A stretch of DNA of 64,000 nucleotides, from contig OZ025261.1 in NCBI GenBank assembly GCA_964019135.1, forward strand, positions 36,818,820-36,882,819. The letters are read 5' to 3'. Source of the DNA: Arenicola marina (Eukaryota > Annelida > Polychaeta > Arenicolidae). Of the stretch, positions 31,494-41,694 are shown one piece after another (positions within the stretch are counted from its first letter, which is position 1; each line of letters starts with the position of its first letter). The notes beneath the pieces were generated by a model. The model was not told the DNA's origin. It did not search any database and was given only the letters and a program-made list of their open reading frames with translations. A program made the position numbers and the translations under genes.

Positions 31494-31700
31494 CTAAATA
31501 TGAACTACGGCGCTCGCCTTGGTGTAGGTCTGGAGCCAGCGTTCGATGTGAGTCACATGGTAGTGGCGGGGTCCCCTCCCCCCAGCATACACCACGTGAC
31601 CGTTCTGTATGATGTAGAAGCGTTCGTACATGGCGCCGTACGCTCTGCTCGCGTCGTTCTCCATCGAGTCCACCACGATCGGAAAGGGCGGGCTCTGTTC
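31494..31700 (-). CDS. Deiodinase exon 2 (C-terminal)
   Basis: Acceptor GTGGTTTTTCAG on the minus strand, phase 0. It encodes EQSPPFPIVVDSMENDASRA and YERFYIIQNGHVVYAGG, ending ASAVVHI and TAG at 31496-31494. It joins directly to AARILE of exon 1 with no missing family residues. Confidence 0.9.
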   Translation of the reverse strand, partial: EQSPPFPIVVDSMENDASRAYGAMYERFYIIQNGHVVYAGGRGPRHYHVTHIERWLQTYTKASAVVHI

Positions 31701-33504
31701 CTGAAAAACCACGTGCAGGTGGGCGATATTACAGGTAATTGGATATATCTCCCATACAGGTGGGCGATATTACAGGTATATGATATATTGCCGGTGAAGG
31801 CGGCCATTAGACTGAGGTGAGGGAAGGGTGAGGGTCTTCAAAGTGGGTTACATATGATGTGCATTGTCAAAATATGGATTCAAATCGACTTCAGCACTCT
31901 GACGGGCAAGGGTCGGGAGTGGGTGGGGGGATGGGGGGCGGTCTATACATATGGATTTGAGATGTGTGTTCCATCGTTAGGCAAATAAATCCCGGATTTA
32001 ACAATGTTGTCAGCTGACACCAACACTAGATTTCATAGGCTCATAATCCTTTGACAGTTCTTGATAATCCCATACATTTTATATAGGGCACCAATACACC
32101 AATCACATAGGCAGTATGAGTATCCGTTTCTTTTGCAGTTGATATAATTTGACCCCATGGCTCAAGTTTGATTTCGTAGTGATGACCTGCCTGGGTCTCC
32201 GCGTACGAAGAAACGTATATATAAATATATGATTTTATTGGGGCTTAACGTCTGGGAGTGTCGACCTGCAAGGTTATATAGGTATTGAGCTGTTGGGGCT
32301 TTATATATGTCTATATCACCGAATGAGGAAGCCTTCCAAGCTCCATTTAAAAGCAGGCTCAGCTGCAGAACAAAAGGTCGTGGGTACGAACCGTAGTACA
32401 GACCGCTTTTGTGAACTGGAAAGCTACATACTGCATTATTGGGCCCCAAAACATCCCGGGAAGATGAAATGGTGCATGCAAGTACCGGGGTTCGCTTAAC
32501 CCACGACCTGTTGATCTGCACGTCAAACTGCTGACTGACCAACAGAGCCATAAAGGAGGGGTGTGGGGGGGGGGGGGGGAGGGGTATTTCCGTTCCTCGG
32601 GAATGGGGTTTTCGTTTCACCTTGAACTGGGATTGAGGCAAATAATTTTTCGTGAACTGGGAATGGAATATTAGCCACCGTCGCGATCTAGCATTTTCAT
32701 TAATGGAGAACTGGGAATTTTAATATTAACCGTGAATCGGGAAATCGCTAATTTATGTCATGCATCCACCCTTCCAATGTATACTGGGAGTTATCCTGTT
32801 TAATTCATCGTGTCCTGGGAATAAGTTATTCTTCGTGATCTGGGAACACGAACCCCCCCCCCCCTTTTCCCGCCCCCATGGAGGCTCCCGGCCTAGATCC
32901 GTGCTAAAACGATGGGGTTGATTTCGATGGAAGGCTTACTCACCTCCAGTATGCGAGCAGCCAGGATCCTGTCGGCCAGCGTGCGATGTTGGGCCAGGTT
33001 AACGTTATTCCTGAAGGCCCATCCATTACTGGGGTGGGCCTCCTCGGTGTAAACGGTCACGAAGTCAGCGGCGGGGGCGTACCTCCGCGCCACTCGGCAG
33101 AGGGCGCTGAAAGCAGCCATGAACGGGGGTCACGTGCAGCTGCCGAAGTTGACCACGAGAGGGCGCTCCCCGTGCACGAAGTCGAAGAGCCGACACGCCT
33201 CCTTGTCGAGCCGCGATAGCTGAGCGTCGCACGCCGCGCTTCCGTCAGCCACCTTCCGGTTGAGATCAAGCCAGAACATCTTGCAGTCGCTCTTGAAGCT
33301 CTCCCAGGAGGCCACGGAGGGTGCCCAGTCCTCCAGGGCTAGCGCCCCGGTGTCCATCTGGGTCACGCGGGCCAGGTGCTCCAGGATGGGCTTGGCGCGC
33401 GTCGGGAACGAGAGCAGGATCCGGAGAGCTGACTTCTCTAGCGCCAGGTACAGGGCCAGCACCGCTAACCGGAGCCAAATCCAGGCGCGCCGAGTCACCG
33501 ACAT
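31494..33504 (-). CDS. Iodothyronine deiodinase-like selenoprotein (two exons, Sec125)
   Basis: A membrane selenoenzyme that removes iodine from iodothyronines; which ring and substrate it prefers cannot be read from sequence. Two exons joined in phase 0 give 255 residues, the usual family size. An N-terminal signal anchor (WIWLRLAVLALYLAL) precedes the thioredoxin-fold core RPLVVNFGSCTUPPFMAAF, where U is TGA at 33132-33130. The active-site neighbourhood EEAHPSNGWAF keeps the conserved His, and the C-terminal part PFPIVVDSMENDAS..ERFYIIQNGHVVYAGGRGP matches the family (VVDTM..., PERLYVIQ.G.I.Y.G). I chose the ATG at 33504 (GCGACCATGTCG context); an in-frame ATG at 33537 would add 11 residues. 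The gene is transcribed toward the metalloprotease. A SECIS lies at 29483-29410. Confidence 0.93.
32320..32555. repeat. Inverted pair of tRNA-derived SINE pieces in the deiodinase intron
   Basis: On the plus strand GGTCGTGGGTACGAACC near 32377 is a box-B match. On the minus strand TGGCTCTGTTGGTCAGTCAG (A-box-like) is followed by CAACAGGTCGTGGGTTAAGC. The two heads face outward with a shared middle near 32460. Confidence 0.5.
32561..32877. mobile_element. MITE-like element, family B, copy 2
   Basis: G-run then AGGGGTATTTCCGTTCCTCG; inside TTTTCGTGAACTGGGAATGG and AATCGGGAAATCGC; it ends in a C-run with CCCTTTTCCCGCCCCC. Same orientation as 20878-21117, inside the deiodinase intron. Confidence 0.6.
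32944..33504 (-). CDS. Deiodinase exon 1 (membrane anchor and Sec)
   Basis: Donor CTGGAG|GTGAGT on the minus strand, phase 0. It contains the anchor, a linker with SFKSDCKMFWLDLNRK, the Sec codon TGA at 33132-33130 and the core through AFRNNVNLAQHRTLADRILA. Only one TGA interrupts the frame, and it sits exactly where the family has selenocysteine. Confidence 0.93.
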
Positions 33505-33589
33505 GGTCGCTCTGCGGGTAACGGGAGGGCACAGCATGTCCAAGGCTCAGTTCGGTAAGTTGGTTGGCTGATTGAGTGACATGAGTTGG

Positions 33590-33722
33590 TGTTTTAGGCC
33601 GCTCCACTGGACCAAGGAACCTCCCGGGACAATGAAGGATGAATGGGTGAAACATGCCCCAAATTAGGAGCGAGGACGTCGGATTCGAACCCAGAATCTG
33701 TTCTAATAAGGTCATATCGCGA
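33590..33722 (-). repeat. tRNA-related SINE fragment
   Basis: On the minus strand CTGGGTTCGAATCCGACG is a close match to box B, with an A-box-like stretch near 33715 and a body running to about 33590. Confidence 0.45.
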
Positions 33723-33892
33723 CAATGGAAAGGTTGAACCTAGAGGGGAGCCATGTCTCCGGGAGTAGCCCTCTACCCATTACGAAGGAAGACATGGGAG
33801 GTGTGTGTGTGGGGGGGGGAGAGGGGGGGGCAAGGGGTATTTCCGTTCCTCGGGAACGGGGTTTTCCTTTTTTCCTTCCTCCCTCCCCCCCA

Positions 33893-34175
33893 TGGGATCC
33901 TTACCCTGCATAAAGCTGCCGCTTGGGATGGCCTAGCAGCACAGCCGGCAATAGCCGAGTGTACGAGGCCACAGTGTGACCCCACCCCCCCAATCCCCCA
34001 CCCCCTTCCAAGGTTCAACCACGCTCAGCGCCTTGTACATTACGCGTTGCTCAGCACCGTGACAGCACCGTGACAGCACCGTGACAGCACCGTGACAGCA
34101 CCATGACAGCACCGTGACAGCACCATGACGCCACCAATCTAGTTTACTCGTTAATTCCACTAGACATGTCTATGT
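33893..34175. repeat. Local duplication, copy 1
   Basis: Starts GGGATCCTTACCCTGCATAA, includes GGCAATAGCCGAGTGTACGA and ends near CACTAGACATGTCTATGTT. A diverged partner lies at 35391-35612. Copy 1 also carries an 11-bp repeat absent from copy 2. Confidence 0.75.
34054..34130. repeat. 11-bp minisatellite (CACCGTGACAG), about 7 copies
   Basis: Tandem CACCGTGACAG with CACCATGACAG variants. It lies inside duplication copy 1; the single-copy state survives in copy 2 (ATACCGTGACGTCGCC). Confidence 0.9.
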
Positions 34176-34218
34176 TAAACGACACCAACAAATGCCTCGC
34201 GAAGAGGCAGAAAGCTAG

Positions 34219-34462
34219 ATGCCGGTAGCGGTCTGGAATGGGTAAATGGCTACACAGCCACATTTGAAAAATCGACATTCGACATTGACCCTGAAATGAC
34301 GACACTAAGGATCTGGAAAAGCGACATCGACACAGATGGTGGCATTTCAGACAAAAACGACACGGAACATCGTGCAAAGTCGACATTCGTCAATGAGAAC
34401 TTCAATATCAAAAATCAAAACTGGACACTGGACCCCCCCCCCCCCGCCCCACCCGCGCCTTC
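34219..34462. mobile_element. MITE-like element, family A, copy 3
   Basis: CGGTCTGGAATGGGTAAATG at the left and CGCCTTCCAGAATGCCTG at the right, with the family core AAAATCGACATTCGACATTG. The C-run before the right end is also shared. Confidence 0.6.
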
Positions 34463-35390
34463 CAGAATGCCTGTCAATATGTACTATTGAAAATAGTGGT
34501 GAGAAATCCGCATGCTTCGATTACTTGCTATCGCCCTATAAAGAGTATCAGAAATATTGAGATATTTAGTCCTTTCGAAGTGACCACTCACCTTTCAGCT
34601 GGGGCTGCAGCCTGTACAGTGACGCGCACAGGATGGTGGTCTTGTCGCCCAGTCACCGTGACACTGGGTGGCACGTTGCTGCACACAGGAGGGGGCCCAC
34701 CACCGCTGGCTGAGTCAGAGTAACTATGGCAGGCCGGTGTGGTTTTCACACGGCCAGCGACGCAATTGTAAGCCCCTGCGCATGAATTAACTTTCGCCCG
34801 ACACATGTTTAGCCTATTTAATAACAGGGTCACCATGTCACCGAGTTGCTTGCTAGCGTCGATCTGTACCCTACTCTGGGTTCACTGGTTCACCACTGTC
34901 ATCGGGCAGAACATATAATATGTCTGGGCGCGGGTCCTGATCATTTATGATAAAGTATATTGTTTGTGCTGTGCTCCATAGCTGGTGTGCCATATAGTGC
35001 ATGGATAGCATTCTCATCAAAATATAAAATATGTCGCGGGCATATCCACTAAATAATTAACCCCAATTTGGAAATATTGATAAATAAAGGATATATGTTA
35101 TGCAAGGGTACGGGTTATCCACACGTATTTGAAGAGAATAGTCGTCCAGGGTTATATATTATGATGCGGGACTGCTCGACGAGGCGGTCGACGGTCGAGC
35201 ATGCTCCGGTACTCAACCCAGTTCTTCCAGTTCTTCCAGGAACCACTTAGTCTGGTGGGCGCCCTGATTGTCGAGCCGTCGCTTCCTGCATAATGCACAC
35301 GGGAGTTGTGAGCACGCTATGCCATGTAGCGTCGTGACCTGGGAATAAAGAAATTTACTCTTCGTGATTTTGGAACACGACACCCCTTCC

Positions 35391-35612
35391 AGGGATCCTT
35401 AACCTGCATAAAGCTACCGCTTGGGACGGCCTAGCAGCACAATCGGCAATAGCCGAGTCTACGAGGCCACGGTGTGACCCCCCCCCCCCCTACACCCCAA
35501 TCCCCCACCCCCTTCCAACCATGCTCAGCGCCTTGAACATTACACGTTCCTCAATACCGTGACGTCGCCAGTCTAGGTTACTAGTTTATTCCGCTAGACA
35601 TGTTTATGTTGG
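35391..35612. repeat. Local duplication, copy 2
   Basis: GGGATCCTTAACCTGCATAA through GGCAATAGCCGAGTCTACGA to CGCTAGACATGTTTATGTT. Roughly 85-90% similar by eye to 33893-34175, so older than the tandem duplication at 60.5 kb. Confidence 0.75.
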
Positions 35613-35924
35613 TCCTAGGACAACTCCCCACCCCCCGGACAATCCCCCCCCTAGGACAAGTCCCCCCCCCCCGGACAACTAGTCAGTAGCCTACGTCAGC
35701 GTGGATCGGGATCGGCCTATGTATCATGTAATGAAATAGGTTAAAATAAGAAACTATGACCGGATCTTGTATTTTAGTATGTTTCTGTGCCCAGTTATCG
35801 ACTTCTGCTGTCTATTTTCTTCTTGTCTTCTAATTGGAACCTTTGGTCATCTTGAGTGTCACTGAAACATCATGACGTCCCCTCGCGTACTTACACCGGG
35901 ACATTATGACTTACAAACCCATTC

Positions 35925-38555
35925 AATCGGTTGATCAGACGGAGGCGACCAGATTACAATAGGCTGATCAGACGGAGGCGATCAGATTACAATAGGTTGA
36001 TCAGACGGAGGCGATCAGATTACAATAGGCTGATCAGACGGAGGCGATCAGATTACAATAGGTTGATCAGACGGAGGCGAACCGATTACAATGGGTTGAT
36101 CAGACGGAGACGATCAGATTACAATAGGCTGATCAGACGGAGGCGATCAGATTACAATAGGATGATCAGACGGATGCGATCAGATTACAATAGGTTGATC
36201 AGACGGAGGCGATCAGATTACAATAGGTTGATCAGACGGAGGCGATCAGATTACAATAGGATGATCAGACGGACGCGATCAGATTACAATAGGTTGATCA
36301 GACGGTGGCGATCAGATTACAATAGGCTGATCAGACGGAGGCGATCAGATTACAATAGGATGATCAGACGGACGCGATCAGATTACAATAGGTTGATCAG
36401 ACGGTGGCGATCAGATTACAATAGGCTGATCAGACGGAGGCGATTAGATTACAATAGGTTGATCAGACGGAGGCGATCAGATTAAAATAGGTTGATCAGA
36501 CGGTGGCGATCAGATTACAATAGGCTGATCAGACGGAGGCGATCAGATTACCATAGGCTGATCAGACGGAGGCGATCAGATTACAATAGGTTGATCAGAC
36601 GGAGGCGATCAGATTACAATAGGTTGATCAGACGGAGGCGATCAGATTACAATAGGTTGATCAGACGGAGGCGATCAGATTACAATAGGTTGATCAGACG
36701 GTGGCGATCAGATTACAATAGGTTGATCAGACGGAGGCGATCAGATTACAATAGGTTGATCAGACGGAAGCGATCAGATTACAATAGGCTGATCAGACGG
36801 AGGCGATCAGATTACAATAGTTTGATCAGACGGAGGCGATCCGATTACAATAGGTTGATCAGACGGAGGCGATCAGATTACAATAGATTGATCAGACGGA
36901 GGCGATCAGATTACAATAGGTTGATCAGACGGAGGCGATCAGATTACAATAGGTTGATCAGACGGTGGCGATCAGATTACAATAGGTTGATCAGACGGAG
37001 GCGATCAGATTACAATCGGCTGATTAGACGGAGGCGATCAGATTACAATAGGTTGATCAGACGGTTGCGATCAGATTACAATAGGCTGATCAGACGGAGG
37101 CGATTAGATTACAATAGGTTGATCAGACGGAGGCGATCAGATTAAAATAAGTTGATCAGACGGTGGCGATCAGATTACAATAGGCTGATCAGACGGATGC
37201 GATCAGATTACAATAGGTTGATCAGACGGAGGCGATCAGATTACAATAGGTTGATCAGACGGAGGCGATCAGATTACAATAGGTTGATCAGACGGTGGCG
37301 ATCAGATTACAATAGGTTGATCAGACGGAGGCGATCAGATTACAATAGGTTGATCAAACGGAGGCGATCAGATTACAATAGGTTGATCAGACGGAGGCGA
37401 TCAGATTACAATAGGTTGATCAGACGGTGGCGATCAGATTACAATAGGTTGATCAGACGGAGGCGATCAGATTACAATAGGTTGATCAGACGGAGGCGAT
37501 CAGATTACAATAGGCTGATCAGACGGAGGCGATCAGATTACAATAGGTTGATCAGACGGAGGCGATCCGATTACAAAAGGTTGATCAGACGGAGGCGATC
37601 AGATTACAATAGGTTGATCAGACGGAGGCGATCAGATTACAATAGGTTGATCAGACGGAGGCGATCAGATTACAATAGGCTGATTAGACGGAGGCGATCA
37701 GATTACAATAGGTTGATCAGACGGAGGCGATCAGATTACAATAGGCTGATCAGACGGAGGCGATCAGATTACAATAGGTTGATCAGATGGAGGCGATGAG
37801 ATCACAATAGGTTGATCAGACGGAGGCGATCAGATTACAATAGGTTGATCAGACGGAGGCGATCAGATTACAATAGGTTGATCAGACGGTGGCGATCAGA
37901 TTACAATAGGTTGATCAGACTGAGGCGATCAGATTACAATAGGCTGATCAGACGGAGGCGATCAGATTACAATAGGTTGATCAGATGGAGGCGATCAGAT
38001 TACAATAGGTTGATCAGACGGAGGCGATCAGATTACAATAGGTTGATCAGACGGAGGCGATTAGATTACAATAAGTTGATCAGACGGAGGCGATCAGATT
38101 ATATTAGGTTGATCAGACGGAGGCGATCAGATTACAATAGGTTGATCAGACGGAGGCGATCAGATTACCATAGGCTGATCAGACGGAGGCGATCAGATTA
38201 CAATAGGATGATCAGACGGAGGCGATCAGATTACAATAGGTTGATCAGACGGAGGCGATCAGATTACAATAGGTTGATCAGACGGAGGCGATCAGATTAC
38301 AATAGGTTGATCAGACGGAGGCGATCAGATTACCATAGGCTGATCAGACGGAGGCGATCAGATTACAATAGGATGATCAGACGGAGGCGATCAGATTACA
38401 ATAGGTTGATCAGACGGAGGCGATCAGATTACAATAGGTTGATCAGACGGAGGCGATCAGATTACAATAGGTTGATCAGACGTAGGCGATCAGATTACAA
38501 TACGCTGATCAGACGGAGGAGATCAGATTACAACAGGTTGATCGAAGGATGATCA
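35925..38555. repeat. 33-bp minisatellite, about 79 copies
   Basis: The unit is AGGTTGATCAGACGGAGGCG followed by ATCAGATTACAAT. Because it is 33 bp and lacks stops, one plus frame stays open for hundreds of codons as repeats of RLIRRRRSDYN, broken only where TAC became TAA or by edge changes. A 660-bp (20-unit) block is repeated (marker GATCAGATTAAAATA at 36476 and 37136), and a 165-bp block recurs near 38165 and 38330. There is no promoter or unique flank that would make it a gene. Confidence 0.95.
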
Positions 38556-38589
38556 GACGAACGGGCGAACAGTGCTGGATCACCCGTGT

Positions 38590-38703
38590 TGGGAGGAGGG
38601 GTACGTACACCTTCCAACTGTCCACGGCGTCGTGGGTCAGGTGCAGAGTGTCGGTGAAGACGTCATGCGCGAGATGCTGGTGGTGGTGGCCACGTGGGAA
38701 CAA
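38590..38703 (-). pseudogene. Remnant resembling part of the alpha-crystallin-domain gene
   Basis: On the minus strand it reads HHHQHLAHDVFTDTLHLTHD then AVDSWKVYVPLL, matching HHHQHQYRYDGDDVIADKPV and HVTHDTVDSSQVNFTF of the gene at 42807-41695. The DNA agrees closely in CTGTCCACGG.GTCGTG.GTCA. The crystallin domain that should follow has been replaced by the 33-bp minisatellite, so this is a broken duplicate or an isolated exon of a paralogue. Confidence 0.6.
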
Positions 38704-40545
38704 AGACTGAGATGTAGGTGGCGGACGGCAAATTCAATATTACAAACTTTATTTCTGGATATTTGCATTTGGTTCTTTTAATCTTGCATCATTTAACCTT
38801 AACAAACCACATCTGTCTTCGTTTTCCACCGCGAATAATATGATAATACAGCTCGCGTAGCGCAATCCTGCGGCGGAATTTGGTCGTTAACCTTTGCGTT
38901 GAAAATTTGGCTTCGTGCCGACTTCGATGTCGACCTTAACGATATATCTTTCTATTGATTTAGACTATTCTATTTTTGAAAACGATCGCCAGTTTTACAT
39001 TACGTCTTAGGTTTGAAAAGACAGAATCGCGCTACCACCCCGCCCCCCCCCCCCACTCCCCCCACGCCCTTCCCACACACACACACACTCTCCCCGCTCC
39101 AACAGGGACGGTTTGATTTGTTAAAGTAAAACGCTTTACCGCGACAATGGGAAAGATCAAGGTAGACAGGAGCCACGTGAGTCTCCGAGAGTAACCCCCC
39201 ACTCCTTGCGAGGGAAGCCCTGTGATGTTCATCCTCCACACACATAGACAATGGTGACTGCCGTGCTAAGGTTAACCCCGTGCATGAGGCTCTTCCCGGG
39301 CGTCGGCAGTATCACCCGTGCAGTCGTGTTGTTATGCAGCTAGATGCAATGTACTGAACACAAAAGCCCGTTTTGATTACAAAAAAAAACGTTGCTTGTC
39401 TGAATTTATGTTTAGCATCATGGCAGATAATACTAAACATTTCTGTGGATGGAGGCATGCTAATTGACTGAGCTCGCTAAATAGTTTTCTCTTATAGGTG
39501 TTGATGAATGGACCATGCTGTTAATGATGTCACGAACACACAAACAAACCGTCAGTGAAAAAATAGTGAAAGTGCATTTCAACAAATAAAGGTGTATTTT
39601 GCAGAAATCATGCCGCCCGCCAAGCCATCTTTGGCCATGGCGTGCTTGTACAGACCTAAGTGATGCTATATCAGGCTCCCGCCGCCCTTAAAATAGACCC
39701 CAGCCAGCGCTTCCGATAGCGATGATCTTACCACTGGTTCCCTGGAGGACATGGCCATCCCAGGCTGGTTCCCCTGCCTGCTTTCTTTCCGTCCCTCCAC
39801 GTACGTCCGTGTACCATCTGCCCGCTGGTCATGTGACTCATTGGGTATTGCGGCGCGTCTTACGGAGACTGGGAAGCGACGAGACGTGCTGCCGGGCACT
39901 TACAGAGCCAGAGGGAGGCATAAACAGCACCCCCCCACCCTGCCAATCCTCGACCCCCCCACCCCATCCTCTCTTCCCCCGCTACAGCCCCGCACCCTGG
40001 ATCCGCCCGGAATAGGCTGCGCTTCAAGTCAGAAGTACTTGGCGGAGACGGACGGATTCCCCGGCCGCCAAGTTGCTCCAGATAATGGTTTTCACGCGTC
40101 TGAATCCCTTTCCCCCCGTCAGAGCTCCCCCCCGCTCCCCTCACCCGCCGACTATTTCTGGAGTTCGAGGACCCAAGGATGAACCCCTGGAGTGGATCCT
40201 CACGTGTTTGGGGTACATCAGTGCTTATGGTTTTTCGAAGTTAAAGGGAGAAGATGTTCACCCCAAGCGAGTCTGAAGCCAGTATATAAATTTAGTTGCG
40301 GGTAACCGGTGCACTGACGGAGAGGTGGTTCACCTGTTAAATTTACCTCGCTGCTGATTTATCTATACCCCCCCCCCCCTATCTATAACCCCCCCACCCC
40401 CCACCCGCTCTTCCCCAACACACGCTGTGATGCTTTCATAGCTGCACAGTGACTGCACGTTCGGACAATGTCCTGGACATCGGGAAGGGGATCTTATTAC
40501 ATTATGTTCACTGGTATCGTTATTAGTGTAATTGTTCGGTGTGTC
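38704..40545. other. Intergenic, no gene recognised
   Basis: Mostly unique sequence with C-runs near 39040-39055 and 40365-40400. Part of 39120-39240 resembles 33715-33800 (GCGACAATGG.AAG, GGAGCCA.GT.TCCG.GAGTA), an old local duplication. No coding frame with family resemblance is seen. Confidence 0.5.
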
Positions 40546-40549
40546 GAAG

Positions 40550-40630
40550 CTGCTGAAAGCTGCGGAAAGCTACTGAAAGCTGCTGAAAACTGCTGAAAGC
40601 TGCTGAAAGCTGCTAGAAGCTGCTAAGAGG
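40550..40630. repeat. 10-11-bp repeat (AGCTGCTGAA type)
   Basis: About eight tandem units of AAGCTGCTGA with small changes. Confidence 0.85.
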
Positions 40631-40713
40631 TCGCGCAAATAAAGGAGAGTCTTCGCATGATGCCAAGAAAAATAAGGAATGAGCTACTTTCGTACCATCA
40701 ATAAATATATATA

Positions 40714-40719
40714 TTTATT
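40714..40719 (-). terminator. Poly(A) signal candidate of the alpha-crystallin-domain gene
   Basis: TTTATT on plus (AATAAA on minus), 976 bases after the stop at 41695. It lies in an AT-rich stretch, so chance is possible. Confidence 0.3.
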
Positions 40720-41694
40720 TCTTCTCAACAGGTGTCACTTGTAGCGACATGCCATCGTACACACATATAGGCTGACCAGCAGCCTTTACACACGACCATA
40801 GCCTGCAGACAAATCCATCCACAAATCACCATATCTTTATCATATACTTCTTTCCCTTGCTCAAAATATGCAGGACATCTGAATCATTTCATACTTGATT
40901 TACTCTCATTACGCCTGGCAATGAGGACCTGTAACACGGCGTTTGATTATTGTTCCATACATACTGATGTAATATACGCTTAGATATATATGTACGAGTA
41001 ACAAACTGAACCAGTTATTTACAAAAAGACAACGTTGTCTTCTATACTTTGGCCAATGAAGAAAGGTAGAAGTACACATGCACCGAAGATAATTTACCCA
41101 TCACACTGACAATCCAAATCGCCATATCCTCATAACAATATAAATATAACAAAAGCTTTATGCACTAATTACTTCATGACACTTCCGCTATGTCCGATTC
41201 GGATACAGACAAGATGGCCTCCTGGCCAATACTGAATAATTCACACGCCAAAATCTCGTACATATATCATCGCTGAGATCTCGTGAGATGATACGAATGA
41301 CATAAATATGCAAACAAAAACCACTTTCCCGACGTCTCCATGATATGAATATGCATATAATTACCATAAAGTGCATCATTTTTTATCGCACTAAAACAAA
41401 TATCTCGTCAAATACACCGCACAAATACTCAGCAACCGATACAAATAGGCGACCGCAGGCCTTCTCACTATTGTGGCAAGCTTTGGAAGATGCAACAAGT
41501 TGTAAGTTCGACACTGTGTGTCGACCACGAGTCAGGTCCCGCTTCACTGAAGCAGTACTAGGGCGGGGAGGTATACACAGTCAGAGCATCATGAAAAGCT
41601 GCAGTTCGATGCACATATAGTATCTATGAACTGACATCTATTGAACACGTCATTGTGCTATGTGGTGTTTGAGACGATGGTCCGAGTGCTAGTA

